Source of the DNA: an uncultured Chromatiaceae bacterium
GTDB taxonomy: Bacteria; Pseudomonadota; Gammaproteobacteria; Enterobacterales; Alteromonadaceae
Assembly: GCA_946482615.1 (NCBI GenBank)
Contig: CAMLSF010000079.1
Coordinates: forward strand, 1 to 17,242
Length of the DNA stretch: 17,242 bases
Reading direction: 5' to 3'
The notes beneath the pieces are model-generated. The model saw only the letters and a list, made by a program, of their open reading frames with translations, made no database searches and was not told where the DNA came from. The position numbers were made by a program, and so were the translations under genes. Below, one piece after another: positions 1 to 6,993 of this stretch (positions are counted from its first letter, which is position 1; every line of letters starts with the position of its first letter).

Positions 1-1
1 G

Positions 2-631
2 CAGGCTTTTCCGCACAGCACAGAGCTGGAGCTGAGTCAGGTAGCAACAGCACTGGCGGCTTTTCAGAGCTCGCTGATTTCGCTCAACAGCAAATACGAT
101 CAGTATGCTCATGGTTATCAACAGGCGCTGAATGAGCAGGAAATTAAAGGCTTAAATGTATTCCGCTCTTTTGTCGCCCGCTGCTCTGAGTGTCATACAC
201 CACCACTTTTTACTAACCAGCAGATAGCTGTGATAGGCACACCAGAACCTGAAGGTATGGCTTTTGATCCGGGGGCAGGCACCAGCCCTGAACTCGCCAA
301 ACTCAGAGGGGGTTTTAAAGTACCCAGCCTGCGCAATGTGGCCCGTACTGCACCTTATATGCACTCTGGCCGCTTTGCGACTTTAGAGCAAGCGGCAGAG
401 TTTTACAGCAAAGGCCGCGGCCATGCGGTGCCCAAAGGCGAAAAGCTGCTGCTGCACTGGCATATCTGGGAGCCGAAACTCAGTGCGGAAGAAATTCAGC
501 AACTGGCGGTTTTTCTGAACACTCTGACCGATGAAAGCCTGATGCCTGTTATACCGCAACTTTTACCCTCAGGTTTGCCTTTGCCGGCAGAGCTGACTAC
601 AGCAGATGATCACAAAGGAAGCACAGAATGA
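2..631 (+). CDS. Diheme cytochrome c peroxidase / MauG-family protein, C-terminal part (5' end outside window)
   Basis: The reading frame is open from base 2, so the gene begins before the window. About 209 residues are visible. A CxxCH heme-binding motif (CSECH) is encoded at 182-196. The block VPSLRNVARTAPYMHSG, with Met codon 359-361, matches the conserved segment around the axial methionine of the second heme in bacterial cytochrome c peroxidases and MauG-like proteins. The following FATLEQAAEFY is also typical. Such proteins are periplasmic and either reduce peroxide or oxidise a partner protein. The stop overlaps the start of the next gene (ATGA at 628-631), so the two are translationally coupled and probably work together. 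The first heme domain and any signal peptide lie outside the window, so CcpA-type and MauG-type enzymes cannot be separated. Confidence 0.85.
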   Translation, partial: QAFPHSTELELSQVATALAAFQSSLISLNSKYDQYAHGYQQALNEQEIKGLNVFRSFVARCSECHTPPLFTNQQIAVIGTPEPEGMAFDPGAGTSPELAKLRGGFKVPSLRNVARTAPYMHSGRFATLEQAAEFYSKGRGHAVPKGEKLLLHWHIWEPKLSAEEIQQLAVFLNTLTDESLMPVIPQLLPSGLPLPAELTTADDHKGSTE

Positions 632-2121
632 ATAAAAGCACGCTCACCTTAGGCGCTTTAGTGCCACTGGCATTTTTGGCCGGTTATTACCTGACGTCCA
701 GCGGCCCCGCAGCTCCGGTATACACAGCAGAAGTCAGTTATAGCGGTGGTACAGCCGCCAGCGGTAATGCCAAAAAATCAGTCCTGAACAGCATGGCGAC
801 TGGCACTATTCATCCGGTAAAAAACGGCCAGCTGATTATGGATGCAGTCAAAGCCGCCAAACCAGGGGATGTGATCCAGGTCTGGCCCGGTGATTACACT
901 GAAACTGTCTATATCGACAAAGACAATATTCGCTTAAGCGGTGTGATAGTGGAAGGCAAACGACCACGATTATTTGGCGATGGCCATTTAAACGACGCCA
1001 TTTTGTATTCGGGCAATAACATAGTGATTGAGAACTTTTTGATCACTAAATACAAAGGCAACGGCATTATGGGCCAGGCCGGTAATAACTTCGAAATCCG
1101 CAACAACATTATTGAAGACACAGGGGTCTACGGTATTTTCCCGCAGTTGGGTGAAAACGGCATAGTGGAACATAACGTGGTGTCCGGTATTGAAGATGCC
1201 GCTATTTATGTCGGGATGAGCGATCATATTCATGTGGCCAATAACGAAGTATTCGACAGTGTGGCTGGTATTGAAATTGAAAACAGCCGCCATGCCATAG
1301 TGGAAAATAACTTTGTGCATAACAACACAGGCGGCATTCTGGCTTTTGTCACGCCTGGTTTGCCTATTAAAGACACTGTGGATGTGATAATCCGCAATAA
1401 CTGGATCAGTAATAACAACACCAAAAACTTTGGCGCTGAAGGCTCAATGGTTGCAGGTATTCCGGCCGGTACTGGCGTGCTGATTATGGCGGCGGACAAG
1501 GTGATTATTGAAGACAACCTGATCCTCGGCAACAAAACCGCCGGCATCATTATTACCGACCATCAGAATGCACCTAATACCACTTTGGATCCGGAGTCGG
1601 ATCCGACACCGGATCAGGTGATGATTTTAAATAACCTGATGTACAACAATGGCTATGACACTATTACTGAAGCCAAAGTCTTGCTGACGACTGAGCTGAA
1701 ACAAGGCAATCCGGATATTTTGCGGGTGGGTGCCAGCCATGGCAGTTGTATTAATAACCCGCAGCAATACATCAGTGCCGGAGTCAGCGACTGGCCAGCC
1801 TGCACCTTCAGCAATACGGACACCATAGTGAACTATTTACTGGATGAACCAGCCGCCCCCCGTTCAGTTGCTGTTGAAGACAAAGGTAAATATGCCTATC
1901 TGGGGATTTGCACTGGCTGCCACGCCTACACAGGCCGTTTAATTGGCCCACCCGTGCAGGTGATCCAGTCTTTGTATATGGACGATCCTAAAGCGCTGGC
2001 GGCTTATATTGCCAACCCGATTAAAAAACGCGAAGACTATCCGGCTATGCCAAAACAGGATTATCTGGACGAAGAAACCCGTCAGGCGGTCGCACTTTAT
2101 ATGTTGTCGGTGAAGAACTAG
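628..2121 (+). CDS. Periplasmic parallel beta-helix protein with C-terminal cytochrome c domain
   Basis: This 497-residue protein has an N-terminal hydrophobic stretch (about residues 7-23) that serves as a signal peptide or membrane anchor. Residues about 60-320 are rich in short Asn/Ile/Val repeats such as IVIENFLITK, FEIRNNIIED and VIIEDNLILG. These are the rungs of a right-handed parallel beta-helix, as in NosD-type proteins and, from memory, the TIGR03805 family. Residues about 410-497 form a monoheme cytochrome c with CTGCH at 428-432 and a likely axial methionine, Met474, in YPAMPKQ. The start has AAGGAA at 615-620 and overlaps the upstream peroxidase stop by four bases. The likely role is electron transfer to or from the peroxidase-type partner, with the helix binding a polysaccharide or protein. 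The substrate is unknown. TIGR03805 proteins are known in pairs with another diheme cytochrome family (TIGR03806). Here the visible partner is peroxidase-like. Confidence 0.82.
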   Translation: MNKSTLTLGALVPLAFLAGYYLTSSGPAAPVYTAEVSYSGGTAASGNAKKSVLNSMATGTIHPVKNGQLIMDAVKAAKPGDVIQVWPGDYTETVYIDKDNIRLSGVIVEGKRPRLFGDGHLNDAILYSGNNIVIENFLITKYKGNGIMGQAGNNFEIRNNIIEDTGVYGIFPQLGENGIVEHNVVSGIEDAAIYVGMSDHIHVANNEVFDSVAGIEIENSRHAIVENNFVHNNTGGILAFVTPGLPIKDTVDVIIRNNWISNNNTKNFGAEGSMVAGIPAGTGVLIMAADKVIIEDNLILGNKTAGIIITDHQNAPNTTLDPESDPTPDQVMILNNLMYNNGYDTITEAKVLLTTELKQGNPDILRVGASHGSCINNPQQYISAGVSDWPACTFSNTDTIVNYLLDEPAAPRSVAVEDKGKYAYLGICTGCHAYTGRLIGPPVQVIQSLYMDDPKALAAYIANPIKKREDYPAMPKQDYLDEETRQAVALYMLSVKN

Positions 2122-2136
2122 CTGCAACTGATTCAT

Positions 2137-2165
2137 AGAAAAAAGGCGGGAACCAGTCCCGCCTT
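2137..2165 (-). terminator. Intrinsic terminator, probably the original purH terminator
   Basis: A perfect 9-bp stem (AAGGCGGGA at 2143-2151 with TCCCGCCTT at 2157-2165) has a 5-nt loop. Read on the minus strand it runs into six T residues (A-run at 2139-2144), a standard rho-independent terminator. On the plus strand it is followed only by CATTA, so it is weaker for the beta-helix gene. It lies 22 bp beyond the displaced purH 3' end, which suggests it terminated purH before the insertion. Confidence 0.7.
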
Positions 2166-2186
2166 CATTATGTTGAGAGCTTGTGT

Positions 2187-2301
2187 TTAGTGACGGAAAT
2201 GACGCACGCCAGTGAAGATCATCGTCATGCCATGCTCGTCGGCAGCTGCTATCACTTCTGCATCACGCATTGAGCCACCAGGCTGGATCACGGCTTTGAT
2301 A
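2187..2301 (-). pseudogene. purH: Displaced duplicate of the 3' end of purH
   Basis: These 115 bases repeat the last 37 codons and stop codon of purH (3597-3711) in the same orientation, with one difference (A at 2211, T at 3621) that is synonymous. Homology begins exactly at the stop codon and ends abruptly at 2301/2302. The reading frame continues upstream through unrelated sequence to tandem ATG codons at 2337-2342. That gives a possible 51-residue protein with 14 foreign N-terminal residues, but there is no ribosome-binding site, so expression is doubtful. I read it as the old gene end, separated from the body of purH by the insertion. Confidence 0.88.
2187..2301 (-). repeat. 115-bp direct repeat, copy A (att-like)
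   Basis: One of two direct repeats spaced 1410 bp apart, start to start. It matches 3597-3711 at 114 of 115 positions by base-by-base comparison. Flanking bases differ at once on both sides (2186 T versus 3596 C; 2302 T versus 3712 C). The pair brackets the AT-rich segment with the orphan gene, as attachment sites bracket an island integrated at a gene 3' end. Confidence 0.9.
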
Positions 2302-2705
2302 TCAACTGCCGAGACATAGAAGTCGTTGGTTAAAAACATCATTGTAGTGAGTTCTGATTTCTCAAAAACCTGAAGCTATTTCAAACAAAAATAGTCAATC
2401 CAATTGAGATTCCGCCAGAGACATTTTCTATCAACTGTTATTTTTCGGATTGAGTGTTCTCAGTTTAGCCTCAACATTCAATGTGTTAGTTTCTTTGATC
2501 TATTTTGCCAATCCGTTTTGTCGGCGCCGGATTTCCGTCTCCTGGCAGCAGTCAAAGCAAATTTAAGTCTGGAGTAAATGGCAGTATAAAATAGAAAATA
2601 ATATGATTTAATTGTTATTTATTTTTTATATTTGTTCATAAATGTTTTAATTTTGTGCGGGTTGTGGTTCTTTTGTATGGATTTCAACCACAAAGGGATA
2701 TACCA
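2302..2705 (+). promoter_or_regulatory. AT-rich upstream region of the orphan secreted-protein gene
   Basis: About 400 bp without a convincing gene. It holds a TATAAA at about 2585-2590 preceded at 17 bp by a poor -35 (TTTAAG), and a very AT-rich tract at 2595-2650 that is a more general promoter-like or H-NS-type silencing target. A ribosome-binding site, AAAGGGA at about 2691-2697, precedes the ATG at 2706. No single promoter can be chosen with confidence. Confidence 0.3.
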
Positions 2706-3539
2706 ATGCTCAAAAAATTAGGTTTTGCTACTTTACTCTTTACCAGTCAACTATGGATAGATGCTCATGCAGTTACCAACTCTTTGCCTGTGGGGTGTGA
2801 ATACGGACGCGACAAATCATATAACGTTTCATCGGATGATTTAGCTGCTGCGGTGCAAAATGGTCTTTCCGTTTCCGACAATCCTTACGATGCATCATCT
2901 TGGGTGAAATTTGTTGCTGCGCTGAGTGACGTACTCGATTCATTCGATTACTTGCGCATTGAAGGGGCTAACCACGTACTGCAAGGTCAAAATAGCAGAT
3001 TTAAGGGTAATCTGTTTGATATCTATGCCAATGTGAATTTTAACACTTCTGAGAGTGGCTTCGTTGGTCAAGACAAGTCAAACCTCGATGCCAACGCATA
3101 TAAAGATGTGAAATTTGATCGTACCTATGGGTATGGCTTGGTTTGGATTACGCGTGGAGGTTTGTGCTCAGCCAAAGGTGTTTGGGTACAAAAACCACCA
3201 ACAGTTACACCTATTTCACTAATCAGCAGTGGCAGCCAATTAATAGCGGAATTTGCATACAAAGCTGATAAATACTCAAAGGCTGCTAAAGATACGGCTA
3301 CGGACACTTCAATTCAAATCTCATGGATTGCTGATGGTGGTGGTTTAGGTACATCTACTGTATATCGATTTGCTGCGAACGAAGGGACGTTCCGAAGCTT
3401 CGAATTCCCAGAGTATGGTGGTGATTACACTGTTTATGCGACTATTTCAGATGGTACCTTCAGTACTCGTGTTTCTTTAGGCAGGGTGTCTGTTGATGGT
3501 GCTCCTTGGCGTCCTTGTCCAACTTGTGAAATTCCATAG
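2706..3539 (+). CDS. Predicted secreted protein with C-terminal Ig/PKD-like domain, unknown function
   Basis: I do not recognise this family. The ATG at 2706 is preferred over one 51 bases upstream because it has AAAGGGA about 8 bases before it and begins a clear signal peptide: Lys-Lys near the N terminus, a hydrophobic core, and likely cleavage after AHA at residue 22. The 277-residue product has four cysteines (31, 154, 271, 274). The last two form CPTC near the C terminus, so disulfides or metal binding are possible. Residues about 168-263 alternate in a beta-sandwich pattern (ISWIADGGG, EFPEYGGDYTVYATISDG) resembling PKD or Ig-like domains. The gene is the only cargo between the two purH 3' ends and is richer in A+T than its neighbours, which suggests transfer. 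It is predicted to be periplasmic or extracellular; its activity is unknown. Confidence 0.75.
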   Translation: MLKKLGFATLLFTSQLWIDAHAVTNSLPVGCEYGRDKSYNVSSDDLAAAVQNGLSVSDNPYDASSWVKFVAALSDVLDSFDYLRIEGANHVLQGQNSRFKGNLFDIYANVNFNTSESGFVGQDKSNLDANAYKDVKFDRTYGYGLVWITRGGLCSAKGVWVQKPPTVTPISLISSGSQLIAEFAYKADKYSKAAKDTATDTSIQISWIADGGGLGTSTVYRFAANEGTFRSFEFPEYGGDYTVYATISDGTFSTRVSLGRVSVDGAPWRPCPTCEIP

Positions 3540-3552
3540 TTCAACAAGTATG

Positions 3553-3581
3553 AAAACGGCAGCCTGAGCTGCCGTTTTTTT
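3553..3581. terminator. Bidirectional hairpin terminator between orphan gene and purH
   Basis: A perfect 11-bp stem (AAAACGGCAGC at 3553-3563 with GCTGCCGTTTT at 3568-3578) has a CTGA loop. It is followed on the plus strand by an unbroken T run to 3581. On the minus strand it gives four T residues after the stem, so it can serve both the orphan gene and the present purH end. It differs in sequence from the terminator left at 2137-2165. Confidence 0.85.
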
Positions 3582-3596
3582 GTACCGTACTTTGAC

Positions 3597-3711
3597 TTAG
3601 TGACGGAAATGACGCACGCCTGTGAAGATCATCGTCATGCCATGCTCGTCGGCAGCTGCTATCACTTCTGCATCACGCATTGAGCCACCAGGCTGGATCA
3701 CGGCTTTGATA
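3597..3711 (-). repeat. 115-bp direct repeat, copy B (current purH 3' end)
   Basis: This copy forms the last 37 codons and stop of intact purH. It matches copy A (2187-2301) except at 3621. See the entries on the displaced copy and the candidate cassette. Confidence 0.9.
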
Positions 3712-5183
3712 CCAGCAGCAGCGGCCGCATCAATACCATCGCGGAACGGGAAAAATGCATCTGATGCCATGACAGAGCCTTTGACTTCCAGATTCTCGTC
3801 AGCTGCTTTGATGCCAGCGATTTTAGCGCTGTAGACGCGGCTCATCTGGCCTGCGCCGACGCCAATAGTCATGCTGTCTTTGGCATACACAATAGCGTTG
3901 GATTTTACGTACTTCGCCACTTTCCAGCAGAACAATAAGTCACGTAATTCATCTGCTGTAGGCTGACGTTTGGACACCACTTTTAAGTCATCCAGACCAA
4001 CCATTTTCTGGTCACGGTCTTGTACCAACACACCGCCGTTGACACGTTTGATATCAAAACCAGTGGTTTTGCTGTCCCATTCGCCACAGACCAGTAAACG
4101 CACGTTGGGTTTAGCGGACACTACAGCAGCAGCTGAAGCTGTAGCGCTTGGCGCTATAATGACTTCGACAAACTGACGGCTGACAATAGCTTCAGCAGTT
4201 TTGGCATCTAATTCGCGGTTAAAGGCGATAATGCCACCAAAAGCAGACGTTGGGTCTGTTTTATAGGCGCGCTCGTAAGCAGCCAGAATGTTTTCGCCAA
4301 TAGCTACACCACAAGGGTTGGCGTGTTTCACGATCACACAAGCTGGTTCGTCGAATTCTTTGACACACTCTAAAGCGGCATCTGTGTCAGCGATATTGTT
4401 GTACGACAGCTCTTTGCCCTGCAGCTGAGTAGCGCTGGCAACAGAGGCTTCCTGAATGCTGTTTTCGACATAAAAAGCCGCGCTTTGGTGGCTGTTTTCA
4501 CCGTAACGTAAGTCTTGTTTTTTCACAAACTGAGTATTAAAAGTACGTGGGAATTTGCTTGGTTTGGCGTCTTCATCACCGTATGCCGCCAACATAGTAC
4601 CGAAGTAGTTGGCAATCATACCGTCGTACTGAGCTGTGTGCTCAAAAGCGCTGATGGCCAGGCTAAAACGGGTGGCATGAGTGGTAGAACCTGAGTTCGC
4701 TGCCATCTCTGCTAAGACTTTGTCGTAATCGGCTGCGTTCACCACTATAGTCACGTCGTTATGGTTTTTTGCCGCAGCACGCACCATAGTCGGGCCGCCG
4801 ATATCGATGTTTTCAATAGCATCTTCTAAAGTACAACCAGCTTTGGCCACAGTGTTGGCGAACGGATACAGGTTCACCACCACTAAGTCGATAGGCTTGA
4901 TATTGTTGTCTGCCATCACAGCTTCATCCATACCACGGCGCGCCAGAATGCCACCATGTACTTTTGGATGCAGCGTTTTGACGCGGCCGTCCATAATTTC
5001 CGGATGACCAGTGTAATCTGACACTTCAGTCACTGCTATGCCTTGTTCCGCCAATAATTTGGCTGTGCCGCCTGTGGATAACAGTTCCACCCCCTGGGCT
5101 GCTAAAGCACGGGCAAATTCAACTATACCGGTTTTATCTGACACGCTTAACAAGGCGCGACGGATTGGACGAGCTGCGTTCAT
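3597..5183 (-). CDS. purH: Bifunctional AICAR transformylase / IMP cyclohydrolase
   Basis: PurH catalyses the last two steps of de novo purine synthesis: formylation of AICAR using 10-formyl-tetrahydrofolate, then ring closure to IMP, in the cytosol. I start it at the ATG at 5181-5183, giving 528 residues (E. coli PurH has 529). This start has a GGAGA site 8 bases upstream, and the product begins [19 protein letters not shown]. The frame is open 45 codons further, but that extension runs into an ERIC-like repeat and is not coding. The N-terminal cyclohydrolase domain ([24 protein letters not shown]) and C-terminal transformylase domain ([16 protein letters not shown] with catalytic Lys286-His287, IQPGGSMRD) are intact. 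purD, often downstream in relatives, is absent here. The gene's 3' end is duplicated at 2187-2301. Confidence 0.97.
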   Translation of the reverse strand: MNAARPIRRALLSVSDKTGIVEFARALAAQGVELLSTGGTAKLLAEQGIAVTEVSDYTGHPEIMDGRVKTLHPKVHGGILARRGMDEAVMADNNIKPIDLVVVNLYPFANTVAKAGCTLEDAIENIDIGGPTMVRAAAKNHNDVTIVVNAADYDKVLAEMAANSGSTTHATRFSLAISAFEHTAQYDGMIANYFGTMLAAYGDEDAKPSKFPRTFNTQFVKKQDLRYGENSHQSAAFYVENSIQEASVASATQLQGKELSYNNIADTDAALECVKEFDEPACVIVKHANPCGVAIGENILAAYERAYKTDPTSAFGGIIAFNRELDAKTAEAIVSRQFVEVIIAPSATASAAAVVSAKPNVRLLVCGEWDSKTTGFDIKRVNGGVLVQDRDQKMVGLDDLKVVSKRQPTADELRDLLFCWKVAKYVKSNAIVYAKDSMTIGVGAGQMSRVYSAKIAGIKAADENLEVKGSVMASDAFFPFRDGIDAAAAAGIKAVIQPGGSMRDAEVIAAADEHGMTMIFTGVRHFRH

Positions 5184-5260
5184 TGGATCATTCTCCGCTG
5201 TAATGGTTAATTCGGACCAGCACTGTTGCTTTGGATAACAAAAAAGCCAGGACATAAGCA

Positions 5261-5388
5261 TATACCAGTCGTACTTGAAGCTGCGGCTTTGTTGACTGCG
5301 CCATTTCGCCCCAGTCACATAGGTTTACTATGCTCCTGGGATCTCACTGGCTTGTCGCCTCCCCGCAACTTCAAGTTACTTGGGTATA
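5261..5388 (-). repeat. ERIC-like palindromic repeat, full-length copy 1
   Basis: A 128-bp imperfect palindrome bounded by TATACC and GGGTATA. Its ends are complementary (ACTTGAAGCTGCGG near 5273 against CCGCAACTTCAAGT near 5363). On the minus strand the centre reads GATCCCAGGAGC...GTGACTGGGGCGA, close to the enterobacterial repetitive intergenic consensus, whose known copies are about 127 bp and insert at TA. The flanking TA bases fit that target preference. It sits 78 bp upstream of the purH start, so it may be transcribed as a hairpin in the leader. Confidence 0.82.
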
Positions 5389-5463
5389 GAGAAAAAAGGC
5401 TTTAATGTATCGCCGGGATTAGCTGGTGAAATCCCTTATTTACTTCACGCACTACTTAAACTG

Positions 5464-5590
5464 GTTCCGCTAAGTATTTGACGTTGCGGCAAGGCGGCAA
5501 GGGCGTGAGACCCCAGGAGCATAGTCCACTATGTGACTGGGGCGAGCGCACGCAGCCAACGAAGCTGCAGCGTCAAAGACGACGCGGAAA
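5464..5590 (+). repeat. ERIC-like palindromic repeat, copy 2 (inverted relative to copy 1)
   Basis: The core at 5478-5576 is an imperfect palindrome (TTTGACGTTGCGGC against GCTGCAGCGTCAAA). Its centre, GACCCCAGGAGC...GTGACTGGGGCGAGCG, matches the ERIC consensus better than copy 1. The outer TATA-type ends have decayed, so the limits are approximate, taken by alignment with copy 1. It lies between the fis terminator and the purH upstream region in the opposite orientation to copy 1. Confidence 0.8.
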
Positions 5591-5618
5591 AAACAAAAAA
5601 GCACCCGAAGGTGCTTTT
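5587..5618 (-). terminator. Intrinsic terminator of the dusB-fis operon
   Basis: A 9-bp stem (AAAAGCACC at 5597-5605 with GGTGCTTTT at 5610-5618) has a stable TTCG loop on the minus strand. It is followed there by a long T-rich run (A-rich 5587-5600 on the plus strand). It lies about 28 bases after the fis stop codon, so purH needs its own promoter. Confidence 0.85.
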
Positions 5619-5645
5619 CACTGCGGGACTCCTCCCGCGGGGGCA

Positions 5646-5936
5646 TTAACTCATGCCGTATTGTTTCAGCTTCTTGCGCAGAGTACCGCGGTTGATGCCC
5701 ATCAGGTTGGCAGCGCGGGTCTGGTTGCCGCGAGTGTATTTCATCACTTCTTCTAATAACGGCTTTTCTAATTCGGACAACACTAATTCGTACAGGTCGT
5801 TGACGTCCTGACCGTTTAATTGTTGTAAGTAGTTCGCCACCGCTTTTTGTACCGCGTTGCTTAAAGGCTGCGGTTTTTCTTGCGTTTGAACATGGGCGTT
5901 GGTGATAAATGGCGAAGTCACGTTTTGATTAAACAT
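5646..5936 (-). CDS. fis: Nucleoid-associated DNA-bending protein Fis
   Basis: Fis is a small homodimeric protein that bends DNA. It activates rRNA promoters and helps site-specific recombination and chromosome organisation in fast growth. The product has 96 residues (E. coli 98). It contains the near-invariant [13 protein letters not shown] segment and the C-terminal helix-turn-helix ([23 protein letters not shown] region, about residues 68-94). The N terminus, including the beta-hairpin arm used to stimulate invertases, is the more divergent part, as usual. It begins 18 bases after the dusB stop, the conserved dusB-fis operon arrangement, so its expression likely follows the dusB promoter. 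Confidence 0.98.
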   Translation of the reverse strand: MFNQNVTSPFITNAHVQTQEKPQPLSNAVQKAVANYLQQLNGQDVNDLYELVLSELEKPLLEEVMKYTRGNQTRAANLMGINRGTLRKKLKQYGMS

Positions 5937-5954
5937 TGCCTATTCTCTTTTACG

Positions 5955-6941
5955 TTAGGTTGCTGCTAGTAATTGCTCGAAATACACATATAAGGTATCC
6001 AACTGCTGTTGGGCTTGTTCGATACCATTAAATTCACTGCGAAACATGCCTTCGCTGTCATGCTCAGCCAGGTACCAACCCACATGTTTGCGGGCAATAC
6101 GTGAGCCAGGCACCTCACCATACAACTGGTGTAAGCCACGGACATGCTCCAGCAAAATATCCCGCACTTCGCTCGTTGAAGGCGAAGCCAGATGTTCACC
6201 AGTCTGCAGATAGTGCACCACTTCACGGAAAATCCAGGGTCTGCCCTGAGCGGCCCGGCCAATCATGACCGCGTCTGCTCCGGTGTAGTCCAGTACAAAT
6301 CTGGCTTTTTCCGGCGTAGTGATATCGCCATTGGCAATCACCGGGATAGACACATTTTGTTTAATAGCGCGGATAGTGTCGTACTCCGCCTCTCCTTTAT
6401 ACATACAAGCTTTGGTTCGGCCATGAACCGCTAAAGCCACAATGCCGTTGTCCTGCGCTATTTGCGCTATCTGTACGCCATTTTTATTCTCGGTGTCCCA
6501 GCCAGTACGGATTTTTAAGGTCACAGGTACTGAAACTGCCTGAACGACAGCCTGAACAATCTGCTGTACTAAATCCGGATACTGTAACAGCGCCGAACCC
6601 GCCAGTTTTTTGTTCACCTTTTTTGCCGGACATCCCATATTGATGTCGATGATTTGGGCGCCATGTTCAACATTAAACACAGCAGCTTCAGCCATCTGAT
6701 CTGGATCCGAACCGGCAATTTGCACCGACCGAAGACCAGATTCGTCCTGGTGAGTCATACGATTTAGCGATTTTTCACTTTGCCAGACCAAAGGATTGCT
6801 CGACATCATTTCTGATACAGCTAAACCTGCACCAAAACGACGGCAAAGCTCACGAAAAGTGTAATCCGTTACTCCGGCCATAGGAGCACAAATGACATTG
6901 TTCGCTAATTGATATGGACCTATGCGCACCGCTAAAACCAA
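5955..6941 (-). CDS. dusB: tRNA-dihydrouridine synthase B
   Basis: DusB is an FMN-dependent enzyme that reduces uridine to dihydrouridine in the tRNA D-loop with NADPH. Visible motifs are APMAGVTD (about residues 19-26), the active-site block DINMGCPAKKVNKKLAG with catalytic Cys104, HGRTKACMYKGEAEYD, the NGDI phosphate-binding segment and GRAAQGRPWIF. The start is uncertain. The TTG at 6941 (328 residues) has GGGTAGAG just upstream. The GTG at 6929 (324 residues) matches the E. coli start (RIGQYQL) more closely but lacks a ribosome-binding site. No ATG is available in the right place. It is the first gene of the dusB-fis operon and is divergent from the copper chaperone gene. Confidence 0.96.
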   Translation of the reverse strand: MVLAVRIGPYQLANNVICAPMAGVTDYTFRELCRRFGAGLAVSEMMSSNPLVWQSEKSLNRMTHQDESGLRSVQIAGSDPDQMAEAAVFNVEHGAQIIDINMGCPAKKVNKKLAGSALLQYPDLVQQIVQAVVQAVSVPVTLKIRTGWDTENKNGVQIAQIAQDNGIVALAVHGRTKACMYKGEAEYDTIRAIKQNVSIPVIANGDITTPEKARFVLDYTGADAVMIGRAAQGRPWIFREVVHYLQTGEHLASPSTSEVRDILLEHVRGLHQLYGEVPGSRIARKHVGWYLAEHDSEGMFRSEFNGIEQAQQQLDTLYVYFEQLLAAT

Positions 6942-6964
6942 GGCTCTACCCTAAAGGGGCGCTA

Positions 6965-6993
6965 AGTTTACGGATTTTTGCCAACAATGCAAA
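6965..6993 (-). promoter_or_regulatory. Putative dusB-fis promoter
   Basis: On the minus strand TTTGCA (6993-6988) and TAAACT (6970-6965) are separated by 17 bases. The -10 is followed by a GC-rich discriminator (TAGCGCCCC, 6964-6956). The E. coli dusB-fis promoter is known for growth-rate and stringent control through such a discriminator. The assignment is by eye and untested. Confidence 0.45.

Larger units (their letters stand above)
2302..3596 (+). mobile_element. Candidate integrated cassette at the purH 3' end (no recombinase)
   Basis: This 1295-bp interval lies between the two copies of the purH 3' end. Its first part is markedly AT-rich, for example 2595-2650, which is mostly A and T. 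It carries a single predicted secreted protein on the plus strand and ends in a strong hairpin terminator. No integrase, transposase or terminal inverted repeat is visible. If it is mobile it must use a recombinase supplied from elsewhere or homologous recombination within purH. A simple tandem duplication does not explain it, because the interior is not purH sequence. The mobile status is inferred from structure only. Confidence 0.45.
5184..5645. other. purH-fis intergenic region (462 bp)
   Basis: This gap holds two inverted ERIC-like elements, an unassigned spacer at 5389-5463, the fis terminator and a second short hairpin next to the fis stop (GCGGGA at 5623-5628 with TCCCGC at 5633-5638). 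I see no PurR-type operator and no clear sigma-70 promoter for purH. A reading frame across 5478-5756 is only a shadow of the repeat and fis. Confidence 0.6.

Noticed and set aside
2187..2342. 51-codon hybrid frame of 14 new residues plus the purH tail
   Set aside because: No ribosome-binding site before the tandem ATGs; better explained as a relic of the displaced gene end.
2440..2560. Possible integron attC-like core sites in the cassette
   Set aside because: Short GTTAG-like and AAC-like bases occur, but no paired R/L box structure can be folded.
2655..2705. Earlier ATG for the orphan secreted protein
   Set aside because: It would place 17 residues with two arginines ahead of a well-formed signal peptide, and the ATG at 2706 has the better ribosome-binding site.
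5184..5318. Extended purH start giving 45 extra N-terminal residues
   Set aside because: The extension runs into the ERIC-like repeat, has no ribosome-binding site, and the internal ATG at 5183 matches the length and N terminus of known PurH.
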